A DNA stretch of 64,000 nucleotides from Enterobacter asburiae. GTDB taxonomy: Bacteria > Pseudomonadota > Gammaproteobacteria > Enterobacterales > Enterobacteriaceae. The DNA lies in NCBI RefSeq assembly GCF_024599655.1, contig NZ_CP102247.1, positions 3,100,001 to 3,164,000 on the forward strand, read 5' to 3'. This document shows positions 57,401 through 64,000 of the stretch, in pieces (the first letter of the stretch is position 1; each line of letters begins with the position of its first letter). Position numbers and translations under genes: made by a program. A model generated the notes under the pieces. The model did no database searches. It was not told the origin of the DNA and was given only the letters and a program-made list of their open reading frames with translations.

Positions 57401-57922
57401 TCACTCTTGCTCAAACAGCCGTTCGATAGATTTTGTAGGGAAGAACAAAGAATGGCTGTTTTCACCTGTCAGAGGGATAAACCCCTGCTTCAGGTAAAAT
57501 TGTTTGGCCTGCTCGTTAAGGGCATCAACAAATATTCCGTGTACCCCCACAGCCTGTGATGCCAGGTAGACAACGCGCATAGCATGCGCAACGAGCGTTG
57601 TGCCCCACTCGTTTCCCTGTAGTGTTTTATCTACAGCCAGACGTCCCAGCGTCACGCTGGGTACGTTGATATAAGGGATCCGGCGCTGCTGCGTCTTAGA
57701 AGGAAGCATCGCTCTTTCAAAGCAGCTTCCCGATAACGTGTAATAACCCAGGACGCGCGGACGATCGCGCTCTTTAAGCAGGTAGGCTCGTAAAATACGC
57801 CCATTGTGCTGACGTACCAGGTGTTCTGCAAGGAAGGCATTTAGCGAGGGTTCTCCACAATCAAAATCCTCGAAGTCGTAATCGGTTCCCTCAGATAACA
57901 TTTCGATCGTGAGATTTGCCAC
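57401..57922 (-). CDS. KacT-like GNAT acetyltransferase toxin
   Basis: The 173-residue protein matches the KacT/TacT group of toxins that acetylate aminoacyl-tRNA and block translation. FDCGEPSLNAFLAEHLVRQH, LGYYTLSGSCFERAMLPSKT and SVTLGRLAVDKTLQGNEWG follow Klebsiella KacT as I recall, and the catalytic-type Tyr lies in KQFYLKQGF. The acetyl-CoA loop reads QGNEWG where KacT has QGQGWG, so a key Gly is Glu. The start is a GTG whose ribosome binding site (GGAG) overlaps the end of the antitoxin gene 6 bases away. Confidence 0.9.
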   Translation of the reverse strand: MANLTIEMLSEGTDYDFEDFDCGEPSLNAFLAEHLVRQHNGRILRAYLLKERDRPRVLGYYTLSGSCFERAMLPSKTQQRRIPYINVPSVTLGRLAVDKTLQGNEWGTTLVAHAMRVVYLASQAVGVHGIFVDALNEQAKQFYLKQGFIPLTGENSHSLFFPTKSIERLFEQE

Positions 57923-57928
57923 GACGCT

Positions 57929-58198
57929 TCACTCCATGTTTCGAAGACGTTTTGCTGCTCGTTTCAAGCGTTCGATTGGCTCAGGCGGATTGTCAATGGC
58001 ATCCATCACCGCATTCCATGATGCTTCATTTAATACGAGTCGACGGTGCTGCTCAATGACCTCTGCAGCACGCTCTGACGCACTGTTCACCATAAACTGG
58101 GTGATGGTCTGGTTCGTCATCGCCGCCGCTTCTTCAATCATTGTTTTGTCTTCGTCCGTTAAGCGAAGATCGATACGCTGTTTTTTAAGTGCTGGCAT
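57929..58198 (-). CDS. KacA-like DUF1778 antitoxin
   Basis: The 89-residue protein is a ribbon-helix-helix antitoxin of the DUF1778 family: MPALKKQRIDLRLTDEDKTM then IEEAAAMTNQTITQFMVNSA (DNA-binding, residues about 5-55), with a C-terminal toxin-neutralising helix (PPEPIERLKRAAKRLRNME). It precedes the toxin gene, as usual for autoregulated pairs. A palindromic site lies just upstream of its start. It closely resembles Klebsiella KacA as I recall it. Confidence 0.93.
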   Translation of the reverse strand: MPALKKQRIDLRLTDEDKTMIEEAAAMTNQTITQFMVNSASERAAEVIEQHRRLVLNEASWNAVMDAIDNPPEPIERLKRAAKRLRNME

Positions 58199-58211
58199 GG
58201 TTTATTTCACC

Positions 58212-58234
58212 GTGTACGGTATTTATCCGTACAC
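58212..58234 (-). promoter_or_regulatory. Operator palindrome of the toxin-antitoxin pair
   Basis: GTGTACGG and CCGTACAC are perfect 8-base inverted arms around TATTTAT. It lies 14 bases upstream of the antitoxin start, where a ribbon-helix-helix antitoxin would bind to repress its own operon. Confidence 0.8.
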
Positions 58235-58259
58235 ATCGTAGATAAGCTCGTTCATTTTT

Positions 58260-59177
58260 TCAATCTAAACCTTCTTTTGCCGTCAAATCCCTGACCTCAC
58301 TCCGACGCTTTCTGAGCTTTAACTCGCTCACCAGCACCCCGGCGACAATAAATGCCGCGCCCACCAGCGCCAGCAGCGGCAGACGCTCACCTGCAATGCG
58401 TCCGAAAATCCCCGCCCAGACCGGTTCTCCGGTATAAATCACCGTCGCGCGGGTTGGCGATACGCTGCGCTGCGCCCAGTTCATGGTGACCTGAATAATG
58501 GCGCTGAAGATACCCAGCCCCAGTGCAACCACCACCAGACCGGTGGACATCGGCGGTACGGACTCGCCTGCCGGCACCATCGTCGCAAACGCCACCAGCG
58601 ACGCGGTGGCAAGCTGTACCACCGTCACCCGCTTGACGTCGACCTTGCCCGCCCAGGCGCTAATCAGAATAATTTCCGCCGCGATGGCAATCGCCCCAAT
58701 CAGGGTGATGATTTCGCCCGGCCCCAGCGCCAGCAGGTTATTTTCCGGCCCGGCCAGCAGGATCAGGCCGATAAACGCCAGCACGATGCCAATGCAGGAC
58801 ATCAGACCCGGAATTCTGCCGAGACAGAGCCACTGTAAAAGCGGCACCAGCGGTACATACATGGCGGTGATAAACGCGGATTTGCTGCTGGAAATGGTCT
58901 GCAATCCCCACGTCTGCAGGCTGTAGCCCATCGCTATCGCCACCCCTATCGCCACGCCGGCCTTAAGCTCTGTAAGCGTCAGCCCCCGCAACGTTTTAAG
59001 CGAAATCAACCCTACGGCAAGCGCCGCCGTCGCGAAGCGCAGGCCAACAAAAAAGAACGGATCGCTGAGGGTCACCGCGTACTGAACGGCCAGAAACGTC
59101 CCGCCCCAGAACATGGTGATGAGAATGAGGATGGCTTCCTGCGGTTTTATGGAGAATTTGAAGCGTGAGACAGACAT
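58260..59177 (-). CDS. EamA-family (DMT) transporter
   Basis: The 305-residue protein has ten membrane segments in two EamA repeats: EAILILITMFWGGTFLAVQY in the first and VVALGLGIFSAIIQVTMNWA to YTGEPVWAGIFGRIAGERLP in the second. The drug/metabolite transporter family includes YdcZ, RhtA and YedA types that export amino acids or other metabolites. I cannot assign the substrate or a gene symbol. It stands alone between the toxin-antitoxin pair and ymdF; the start (ATG at 59177) follows a weak ribosome binding site. Confidence 0.9.
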   Translation of the reverse strand: MSVSRFKFSIKPQEAILILITMFWGGTFLAVQYAVTLSDPFFFVGLRFATAALAVGLISLKTLRGLTLTELKAGVAIGVAIAMGYSLQTWGLQTISSSKSAFITAMYVPLVPLLQWLCLGRIPGLMSCIGIVLAFIGLILLAGPENNLLALGPGEIITLIGAIAIAAEIILISAWAGKVDVKRVTVVQLATASLVAFATMVPAGESVPPMSTGLVVVALGLGIFSAIIQVTMNWAQRSVSPTRATVIYTGEPVWAGIFGRIAGERLPLLALVGAAFIVAGVLVSELKLRKRRSEVRDLTAKEGLD

Positions 59178-59245
59178 GCGGCACTCGCGGTTAAGATCAA
59201 TTCCCTAGTGTGCGTTGCCTTTGGTTACAGTTCAATGTTGCAGAA

Positions 59246-59274
59246 ATAAAAAAACCGCCGGGAGATCCCGGCGG
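59246..59274 (-). terminator. Terminator after ymdF
   Basis: CCGCCGGG and CCCGGCGG pair perfectly around AGAT. On the reverse strand TTTTTTTATTT follows. Confidence 0.92.
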
Positions 59275-59293
59275 CAGGGTTCAACCCGGCGTG

Positions 59294-59467
59294 TTACTTA
59301 CTGCTGCTGCCGTGGCTGTTTTTGCCCCCTTTCTTGCCAGCTTCAGATGCGCGTTGCGGGTCATTCTTGAAGTTGCCCCCGCTATGCTGGCCACCTTTAC
59401 GGCCTGCTTCTGATGCTCTTTCACGGTCTTCTGCGAAATTACCTGAACCACCACGATGGTTTGCCAT
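59294..59467 (-). CDS. ymdF: Small stress protein YmdF (KGG/con-10 family)
   Basis: This 57-residue protein is hydrophilic, starting MANHRGGSGNFAEDRERASE. It has two KGG repeats: ASEAGRKGGQHSGGNFKNDP and ASEAGKKGGKNSHGSSSK, matching the Neurospora con-10/E. coli YciG-YmdF family of stress-induced proteins. The ribosome binding site (GGAGGTTAG) is strong. It has no counterpart in the longer reading frames and is easily missed. In E. coli ymdF lies next to rutG and wrbA too. Function unknown; sigma-S control is known in some relatives. Confidence 0.92.
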   Translation of the reverse strand: MANHRGGSGNFAEDRERASEAGRKGGQHSGGNFKNDPQRASEAGKKGGKNSHGSSSK

Positions 59468-59857
59468 CTCTAACCTCCAGAATGTGAAACATTAGACATC
59501 ATATTGCATTCAGTAAAAGAGGAATCTTTCACCTCGCAACACAAGGACAGTGCCTTTATCTGTGCCGCGTGAAACTAAGCTTAGTGGAATGCCGCTATCC
59601 GGCAAGCCGCAGGTAATATTCTGCAACATGAACTCAGCCTTTCGGGTGAGATGACGCGACGGGGATGCATAAGCCTTTCTTATCATTTCAAAAATCCGCC
59701 GCCTAAAAGTTGTTTCATTTTGCTACAACGCCTTTTTGTAACCATATTGTTATAAATCAAAGAAATGCCGTTCATTTTTGCAGTCTGGCTGTGATGGCAT
59801 ATCTTTAAAAGAACGCAGCGATCCGCTGTAAGAAAAACCAACGAGGAGTGATGCAAA
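59468..59857. other. ymdF-wrbA divergent intergenic region
   Basis: These 390 bases hold no gene I can support. ATTTTTGTAACC and TGGTTACAAAAA-like sequence near 59730-59755 may be part of the wrbA promoter zone; GAGGAG at 59842-59847 is the wrbA ribosome binding site. Regulation of wrbA by sigma-S and ArcA is known in E. coli but the sites are not clear here. Confidence 0.6.
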
Positions 59858-60454
59858 ATGGCAAAAGTTCTGGTGCTCTATTATTCCATGTATGGACACA
59901 TTGAAACCATGGCTCACGCGGTAGCAGAAGGTGCAAACAGGGTTGATGGCGTTGAGGTTGTGGTTAAACGCGTACCGGAAACCATGCAGGCGGAAGCCTT
60001 CCTGAAAGCCGGGGGGAAAACACAAAACGCCCCGGTCGCCACCCCGCAGGAGCTGGCGGAGTATGATGCCATTATCTTCGGCACCCCGACCCGCTTCGGC
60101 AATATGTCAGGCCAGATGCGCACCTTCCTCGATCAAACCGGCGGACTTTGGGCATCCGGGGCGCTCTACGGCAAACTCGCCAGCGTATTCAGCTCTACCG
60201 GCACCGGCGGCGGTCAGGAGCAGACGATTACCTCAACCTGGACTACCCTTGCTCATCACGGGATGGTGATTGTGCCGATTGGCTACGGCGCGCAGGAGCT
60301 GTTTGACGTTTCCCAGGTGCGTGGCGGTACGCCGTACGGCGCAACCACCATTGCCGGTGGGGATGGCTCACGTCAGCCAAGCAATGAAGAACTGTCTATC
60401 GCCCGCTATCAGGGTGAATATGTCGCGGGTCTGGCCAAAAAACTGAACGGCTAA
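59858..60454 (+). CDS. wrbA: NAD(P)H:quinone oxidoreductase WrbA
   Basis: WrbA is a tetrameric FMN enzyme that reduces quinones by two electrons, limiting semiquinone formation. The 198-residue protein (E. coli 198) starts MAKVLVLYYSMYGHIETMAH, the flavodoxin-type phosphate loop, and has GTPTRFGNMSGQMRTFLDQT and SSTGTGGGQEQTI. It is followed by yccJ after 20 bases; the two form a conserved operon. GAGGAG lies 10 bases before the ATG. Confidence 0.97.
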   Translation: MAKVLVLYYSMYGHIETMAHAVAEGANRVDGVEVVVKRVPETMQAEAFLKAGGKTQNAPVATPQELAEYDAIIFGTPTRFGNMSGQMRTFLDQTGGLWASGALYGKLASVFSSTGTGGGQEQTITSTWTTLAHHGMVIVPIGYGAQELFDVSQVRGGTPYGATTIAGGDGSRQPSNEELSIARYQGEYVAGLAKKLNG

Positions 60455-60474
60455 CACCCAACAGGAGGACAAGC

Positions 60475-60702
60475 ATGCCAACTCAAGAATCCAAAGCTCA
60501 CCACGTGGGCGAATGGGCAAGTTTACGCAACACCTCTCCGGAGATTGCCGAAGCTATCTTTGAAGTCGCGAAGTACGATGAAAAGCTAGCCGAGCAGATT
60601 TGGGAGGAAGGTAACGATGAGGTGCTGGTACGCGCCTTCGAAAAAACGGATAAAGACTCGCTCTTCTGGGGCGAGCAAACCATCGAACGTAAAAACGTCT
60701 AA
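60475..60702 (+). CDS. yccJ: PRK family protein YccJ
   Basis: YccJ is a small cytoplasmic protein of unknown function. The 75-residue product (E. coli 75) starts MPTQESKAHHVGEWASLRNT and continues SPEIAEAIFEVAKYDEKLAE; it is acidic and probably helical. AGGAGGAC precedes the ATG. It is co-transcribed with wrbA, and stationary-phase expression is reported in E. coli. Confidence 0.95.
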   Translation: MPTQESKAHHVGEWASLRNTSPEIAEAIFEVAKYDEKLAEQIWEEGNDEVLVRAFEKTDKDSLFWGEQTIERKNV

Positions 60703-60708
60703 GCGTTT

Positions 60709-60735
60709 CCCCCCGCCGCAGCGGGGGGTTCTCCT
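60709..60735. terminator. Terminator between yccJ and agp
   Basis: CCCCCCGC and GCGGGGGG pair perfectly around CGCA, followed by TTCTCCTTT. It separates the convergent yccJ and agp. Confidence 0.75.
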
Positions 60736-61977
60736 TTACTTCGCCGCGTTATTCATAACCGCATTGAATTTATCGACAGGACAGAAGCCGTTCGCATCCA
60801 CCGGGCAGCCTTTCAGCTCCAGCGTCACGCGCTGCGCAGGCGACTGCAGCGACAGCACGCTGGCGTTACGCAGCTGCTCTGAACTCTGGTAAACATACTC
60901 AATTTTCATCAGCTCCTGATTGGCATTTTTGTCATGCCAGCGCTGGAAGACAATTTTGCCGCCAATCGGGGTACGTTCCTGCTGGTCGTGCAGCTGATAC
61001 GGTTTGAAATCCAGCGCGGTGAGCAGGGAAGCAATGTTCGAGTCATGCCCCACCAGCAGGGTGATTTTCGGCGCTTTCGCCTGTTCGGTGACCAGGGTTT
61101 TATCGATATATTTCACCAGCGGTTTCGCCACGTTTTGCGCCACCTCGGTAGAGGTAAACAGCGAGTCCTGATAGCCGTTCTTCAGCTTCGACAGCACGCG
61201 CCACTGCTGGTCAGTTTTGATTTCGCCCCAGGCCACCTGGTCGGCCGGGAAGCCTTCGTAATACTGCAGCGTGAACGCGTCCACCAGCGAGTTACCCACC
61301 TTCAGCGGCCCTGATACGCCAGGCTCTTTTTCATAGTCGGCGCTGAAGGTATCTTTCGCGTCTGCCAGCGAGCAGACCTTTTTCTCCTTGCAGGACGGGG
61401 AATCCGCGTAGTTCGTCAGCTGCTCCAGCAGCTTATAGCTTTCGGTAAGCTGCATTTTCTGCCGCTCGGACTCCATCGCCTTGAGCGCTTTTTCGCGGAA
61501 TTCAGGCGAGTTATCGGTAATCACCGGATTGAAGGTCGGATCCATGGTGCCCATTTTTTCCTGATGGTGCACGGGAACGTCGCAGCCCGGGAACGCGCCG
61601 GTGATAAAGAACTGCGCGGTGGCGACGGTGCGCTGCAGGCTGTTGGCATAAGCATAAACGCTATCCGCCGCTGGACATTCTCCCGTCTTCACCATCCCCT
61701 GCTGCGCCAGCCACTCGCGCATGTAATGGCCCATATAGACTTCCAGCACGCCACCCTTGGTAGTGAGCTGACCGCCCGGCACCTCCCACTCCGGCCACTG
61801 CTTCGGCGTGGACTGCTCCAGCACGCTGCCGTTATTGGCGAGCGGCGCGCGCAGGTTGTGACGGCTCATGATTAAAACTTGCTCCAGCTGATACCCTTCC
61901 GGCGTCTCTTGCGCCTGCACGCCAAACGTTGCTGAAATGGAACCGGCGACTGCCAGCGCGAGTAGTGCTTTTCTCAT
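60736..61977 (-). CDS. agp: Periplasmic glucose-1-phosphatase Agp
   Basis: Agp is a histidine acid phosphatase that cleaves glucose-1-phosphate in the periplasm and has some phytase activity. The 413-residue precursor (E. coli 413) has a signal peptide (MRKALLALAVAGSISATFGV, cleaved after QAQ). The active-site motif RHNLRAP (His nucleophile, about residue 40) and the proton-donor HD in LLVGHDSNIASLLTAL are intact. Six or more Cys can form disulfides. It faces yccJ convergently. Confidence 0.97.
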   Translation of the reverse strand: MRKALLALAVAGSISATFGVQAQETPEGYQLEQVLIMSRHNLRAPLANNGSVLEQSTPKQWPEWEVPGGQLTTKGGVLEVYMGHYMREWLAQQGMVKTGECPAADSVYAYANSLQRTVATAQFFITGAFPGCDVPVHHQEKMGTMDPTFNPVITDNSPEFREKALKAMESERQKMQLTESYKLLEQLTNYADSPSCKEKKVCSLADAKDTFSADYEKEPGVSGPLKVGNSLVDAFTLQYYEGFPADQVAWGEIKTDQQWRVLSKLKNGYQDSLFTSTEVAQNVAKPLVKYIDKTLVTEQAKAPKITLLVGHDSNIASLLTALDFKPYQLHDQQERTPIGGKIVFQRWHDKNANQELMKIEYVYQSSEQLRNASVLSLQSPAQRVTLELKGCPVDANGFCPVDKFNAVMNNAAK

Positions 61978-62129
61978 CCCTAATTCCTCACTCGTTTTAA
62001 AATGTCGCGCTCAGTGTGACAGATTGGTGACAATTTTCCGGGAAGCATTTCTCAAACTGATGATTAACGTGCTTACGGTGTATGCCAATTAGTTTTATAA
62101 TAAAACCACCCCCTACCGGAGAATTGACC

Positions 62130-62573
62130 GTGAAACGTACCCGCCTCGAAGAGAGCACCTGCCCCGTCGCCCGTTCGCTGGATATCATCGGCGACTGGTG
62201 GTCGCTGCTGATCGTGCGCGACGCGCTGCGCGGGATTAAACGCTTCGGCGAGTTCCAGAAAAGCCTCGGTATCGCAAAAAACATGCTGACCACGCGGCTG
62301 AAGCTGCTGGTTGATGAAGGGATCCTCCGGCTTCAGCCCGCGTCCGACGGCAGCGCCTGGCAGGAGTACGTCCTGACCGAGAAAGGGCGCGCCCTGCAAA
62401 CGGTGCTGGTTGCGCTGTCCCAGTGGGGCAATGAATTTTTGTTTGCTGAAAACGAATGCGGCACCGTGCTGGTCGATGCCGAACAGCGCAAACCCCTGCG
62501 CAAGCTGGCGCTTATCGCCGACGATGGGCGCGAACTGACGTCTGAAGAGATCGTGACTAAACTCCCCTCCTGA
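62130..62573 (+). CDS. HxlR-family transcriptional regulator, first copy
   Basis: The 147-residue protein is a HxlR (DUF24) winged-helix regulator: EESTCPVARSLDIIGDWWSL, LIVRDALRGIKRFGEFQKSL then GIAKNMLTTRLKLLVDEGIL. I chose the GTG at 62130 because GGAG lies 9 bases upstream; an ATG at 62082 is in frame but without a ribosome binding site. HxlR proteins often sense quinones or aldehydes through the Cys near residue 9. The gene precedes an SDR gene by 125 bases on the same strand; it could control it. Confidence 0.85.
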   Translation: MKRTRLEESTCPVARSLDIIGDWWSLLIVRDALRGIKRFGEFQKSLGIAKNMLTTRLKLLVDEGILRLQPASDGSAWQEYVLTEKGRALQTVLVALSQWGNEFLFAENECGTVLVDAEQRKPLRKLALIADDGRELTSEEIVTKLPS

Positions 62574-62650
62574 TCGTTCCCGACGGCAAAAGCACAAAAT
62601 GATCGCCAATATGGTTGCATTATAAAACTAAATAGCCGAAAGTTAATTCA

Positions 62651-62665
62651 GTTTCATCTTGAAAC
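62651..62665. promoter_or_regulatory. Palindrome before the SDR gene
   Basis: GTTTC-ATCTT-GAAAC is a perfect 5-base inverted repeat, 34 bases before the SDR start. It is a candidate operator for the neighbouring HxlR regulator, by position only. Confidence 0.4.
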
Positions 62666-62698
62666 CAAATAACCCACTTTGCCTTGAGGTAATACACG

Positions 62699-63493
62699 AT
62701 GACTACGCAAATCACCACCGCCCTGATTACGGGTGCCTCTTCCGGGATCGGTGCCGTCTATGCCGATCGTCTTGCCGCGCGCGGTGCCAACCTGGTGCTG
62801 GTTGCCCGCCGCGAGGATCGTCTGAAAACCCTCGCTGCAGACCTGCGCGCGCGCTATGGCGTAGCCGTCGATATTCTGGTCGCCGATCTTACCGATGAAG
62901 CCGGGATCCGCGCCGTGGAAGAGGCGCTGCGCAGCAATACCGCTATTGATACGCTCATTAACAACGCGGGCACCGCCCAGATGGCACCGTTCCTCGCGGG
63001 CGAGGTGGCGCAGCATCAGGCCATTAACACCCTGAACACCACGGCGCTGATGCGTCTGACCTACGCCATCCTGCCCCGCCTGGCGCAGAACAATCGCGGC
63101 ACGCTGATCAATATCGCCTCGGTGTTAGCGCTGCACGTTCGCGCCGGAAGCGCCCTCTACAGCGCCACCAAGGCGTGGGTACTGAGCTTTACCCGTGGGT
63201 TACAGGAAGAGTTTGCCGACAGCAGCGTGCGCATTCAGGCCGTGCTGCCCGCCGCCACGGCGACCGAAATCTGGAGCCATTCGGGCGTCACGGTGAACGA
63301 TCTGCCGGAAGGTTCGGTGATGACCACCAACGATATGGTGGATGCGTCGCTGGCGGGTCTGGATCAGGGTGAACCGATCACCATCCCGCCGATGCACGAC
63401 GTCGGCCTGTGGGATCGCTACGAAGCGGCGCGACTTGAGCTGTTCAACAGCGCGCGCACCGGCATTCCGGCACCGCGCTACGTGAAACAGTAG
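62699..63493 (+). CDS. Short-chain dehydrogenase/reductase (SDR)
   Basis: The 264-residue protein has the classical SDR signs: TGASSGIGAVYADRLAARGA for cofactor binding (residues about 10-29), the NAGT motif in DTLINNAGTAQ, the catalytic Ser and YxxxK in SALYSATKAWVLSFTRGL. The cofactor choice is probably NADP(H), judged by the Arg residues after the second beta strand (VARREDRLKTL). It lies between two HxlR genes. The substrate is unknown. TGAGGT lies before the ATG. Confidence 0.9.
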   Translation: MTTQITTALITGASSGIGAVYADRLAARGANLVLVARREDRLKTLAADLRARYGVAVDILVADLTDEAGIRAVEEALRSNTAIDTLINNAGTAQMAPFLAGEVAQHQAINTLNTTALMRLTYAILPRLAQNNRGTLINIASVLALHVRAGSALYSATKAWVLSFTRGLQEEFADSSVRIQAVLPAATATEIWSHSGVTVNDLPEGSVMTTNDMVDASLAGLDQGEPITIPPMHDVGLWDRYEAARLELFNSARTGIPAPRYVKQ

Positions 63494-63494
63494 C

Positions 63495-63854
63495 CTAACG
63501 CTCAAGCTGGTCGCCGTACTCGCTCATCCAGGCGGCCAGCGGGGAGAGTGCGTCCTGCAGGGTTAGCCCCAGCCCGGTGATCTGATACTCCACGCGCGGC
63601 GGGATCTCCGGGTAGACCGTCCGCGTCACCAGCCCGCGCTGCTCAAACAGGCGCAGCTGCTTCGTCAGCTCTTTCTGCGTGATGGGGGCAGCGGCACGCA
63701 GCAGATCGCCAAAGCGTACGGGCGTGTTGAAGACAATCAGGCGGTAGAGAATCGGGATCGCCCACTTACCGGATATCAGGTTGACAAACTGCGTCATCGG
63801 GCAGGTATACGCCTCAGATTTTTTTTCGCAGCACACCTCCAGCCTTTCTGCCAT
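63495..63854 (-). CDS. HxlR-family transcriptional regulator, second copy
   Basis: The 119-residue HxlR/DUF24 regulator starts MAERLEVCCEKKSEAYTCPM and has the winged helix at SGKWAIPILYRLIVFNTPVR to ITQKELTKQLRLFEQRGLVT. Two vicinal Cys near residue 8 and the Cys near residue 18 are typical redox or electrophile sensing candidates. It is divergent from a second SDR gene starting at 63955, whose promoter region holds a 10-base inverted repeat. The stop abuts that of the SDR gene on the other strand, separated by one base. Confidence 0.9.
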   Translation of the reverse strand: MAERLEVCCEKKSEAYTCPMTQFVNLISGKWAIPILYRLIVFNTPVRFGDLLRAAAPITQKELTKQLRLFEQRGLVTRTVYPEIPPRVEYQITGLGLTLQDALSPLAAWMSEYGDQLER

Positions 63855-63870
63855 AGCACACCTCTTGCCT

Positions 63871-63913
63871 CGTTAGTATCCATTTGGTACCTGGTTTCCT
63901 TTCGATACTAACG
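63871..63913. promoter_or_regulatory. Inverted repeat operator candidate, HxlR/SDR
   Basis: CGTTAGTATC (63871-63880) and GATACTAACG (63904-63913) are perfect 10-base inverted arms 23 bases apart. They lie in the divergent control region of HxlR and the next SDR gene. GGTACC lies between the arms. Confidence 0.75.
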
Positions 63914-63954
63914 TTTCTATAGTGCTTTCTCCAGTGACATTTCAGGAGAAGAAC

Positions 63955-64000
63955 ATGGGTCGTTTAACAAATAAATATACGCTGATTACCGGCGGCACCA
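63955..64000 (+). CDS. SDR oxidoreductase, N-terminal fragment (cut by window edge)
   Basis: Only 15 codons are visible: MGRLTNKYTLITGGT. The Rossmann motif TGGT-type at residue 13 and the pairing with a divergent HxlR gene indicate an SDR or related NAD(P)-binding oxidoreductase. AGGAGAA lies 7 bases upstream of the ATG. The rest is outside the window. Confidence 0.7.
   Translation, partial: MGRLTNKYTLITGGT

Noticed and set aside
60736..64000. A possible defence island after agp
   Set aside because: The genes are HxlR regulators and SDR enzymes without defence domains; the toxin-antitoxin pair lies farther upstream and stands alone.

Overview
The window is chromosomal DNA from a member of the Enterobacteriaceae close to Escherichia coli, most likely Enterobacter (E. 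cloacae complex) or a near relative. Nearly every gene has a recognisable E. coli orthologue, in the order of the E. coli region from flgE to agp. Several accessory differences (no pga locus, a KacAT-like toxin-antitoxin pair, a duplicated serine tRNA) fit Enterobacter or Klebsiella-type genomes. The genus call is inference from remembered protein sequences and gene order, not from a database search.

Layout. 1-3.9 kb: flagellar rod and hook genes (flgE, cut by the window edge, flgD, flgC, flgB) diverging from flgA-flgM-flgN, with a class 3 (sigma-28) promoter before flgM. 3.9-7.7 kb: the rimJ-yceH-mviM-murJ cluster. 7.9-18.7 kb: mdtH, yceB, pyrC, dinI, bssS, solA, yceO, yceJ, yceI, trhO (reverse), lpxL, mdtG and msyB. 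18.7-24.5 kb: yceK and the osmoregulated periplasmic glucan genes opgH, opgG and opgC. 24.5-30.1 kb: ymdB, ymdA and the two divergent curli operons csgBAC and csgDEFG. 30.1-33.0 kb: ycdZ, ycdY, ycdX, ghrA. 33.2-37.9 kb: a variable spot with two identical tRNA-Ser(GGA) genes, each with its own promoter and the same 3' block, enclosing a LysR-pirin-isochorismatase set; an intact IS10-group insertion sequence follows. 38-44.5 kb: phoH, the ferrous iron uptake operon efeUOB under a Fur box, a NupC-type nucleoside transporter and a DUF3574 lipoprotein. 44.6-51 kb: putP and putA around an operator region with five GTTGCA sites, then a small LprI-like secreted protein. 51-57.3 kb: rutR and the complete rutABCDEFG pyrimidine-degradation operon, with a sigma-54 type promoter. 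57.4-64 kb: a KacAT-like toxin-antitoxin pair, an EamA exporter, ymdF, wrbA-yccJ, agp, and two HxlR regulator/short-chain dehydrogenase pairs, the last cut by the window edge.

Functionally the window is mostly core metabolism and cell surface: flagellum assembly, lipid A and peptidoglycan precursor handling, glucans, curli, iron uptake, and nitrogen or carbon scavenging from proline (put) and uracil (rut). I found no CRISPR array, prophage or clearly novel defence system. The most unusual part is the serX-type tRNA spot, with its duplicated, structured 3' element and a nearby palindromic repeat split by the insertion sequence.
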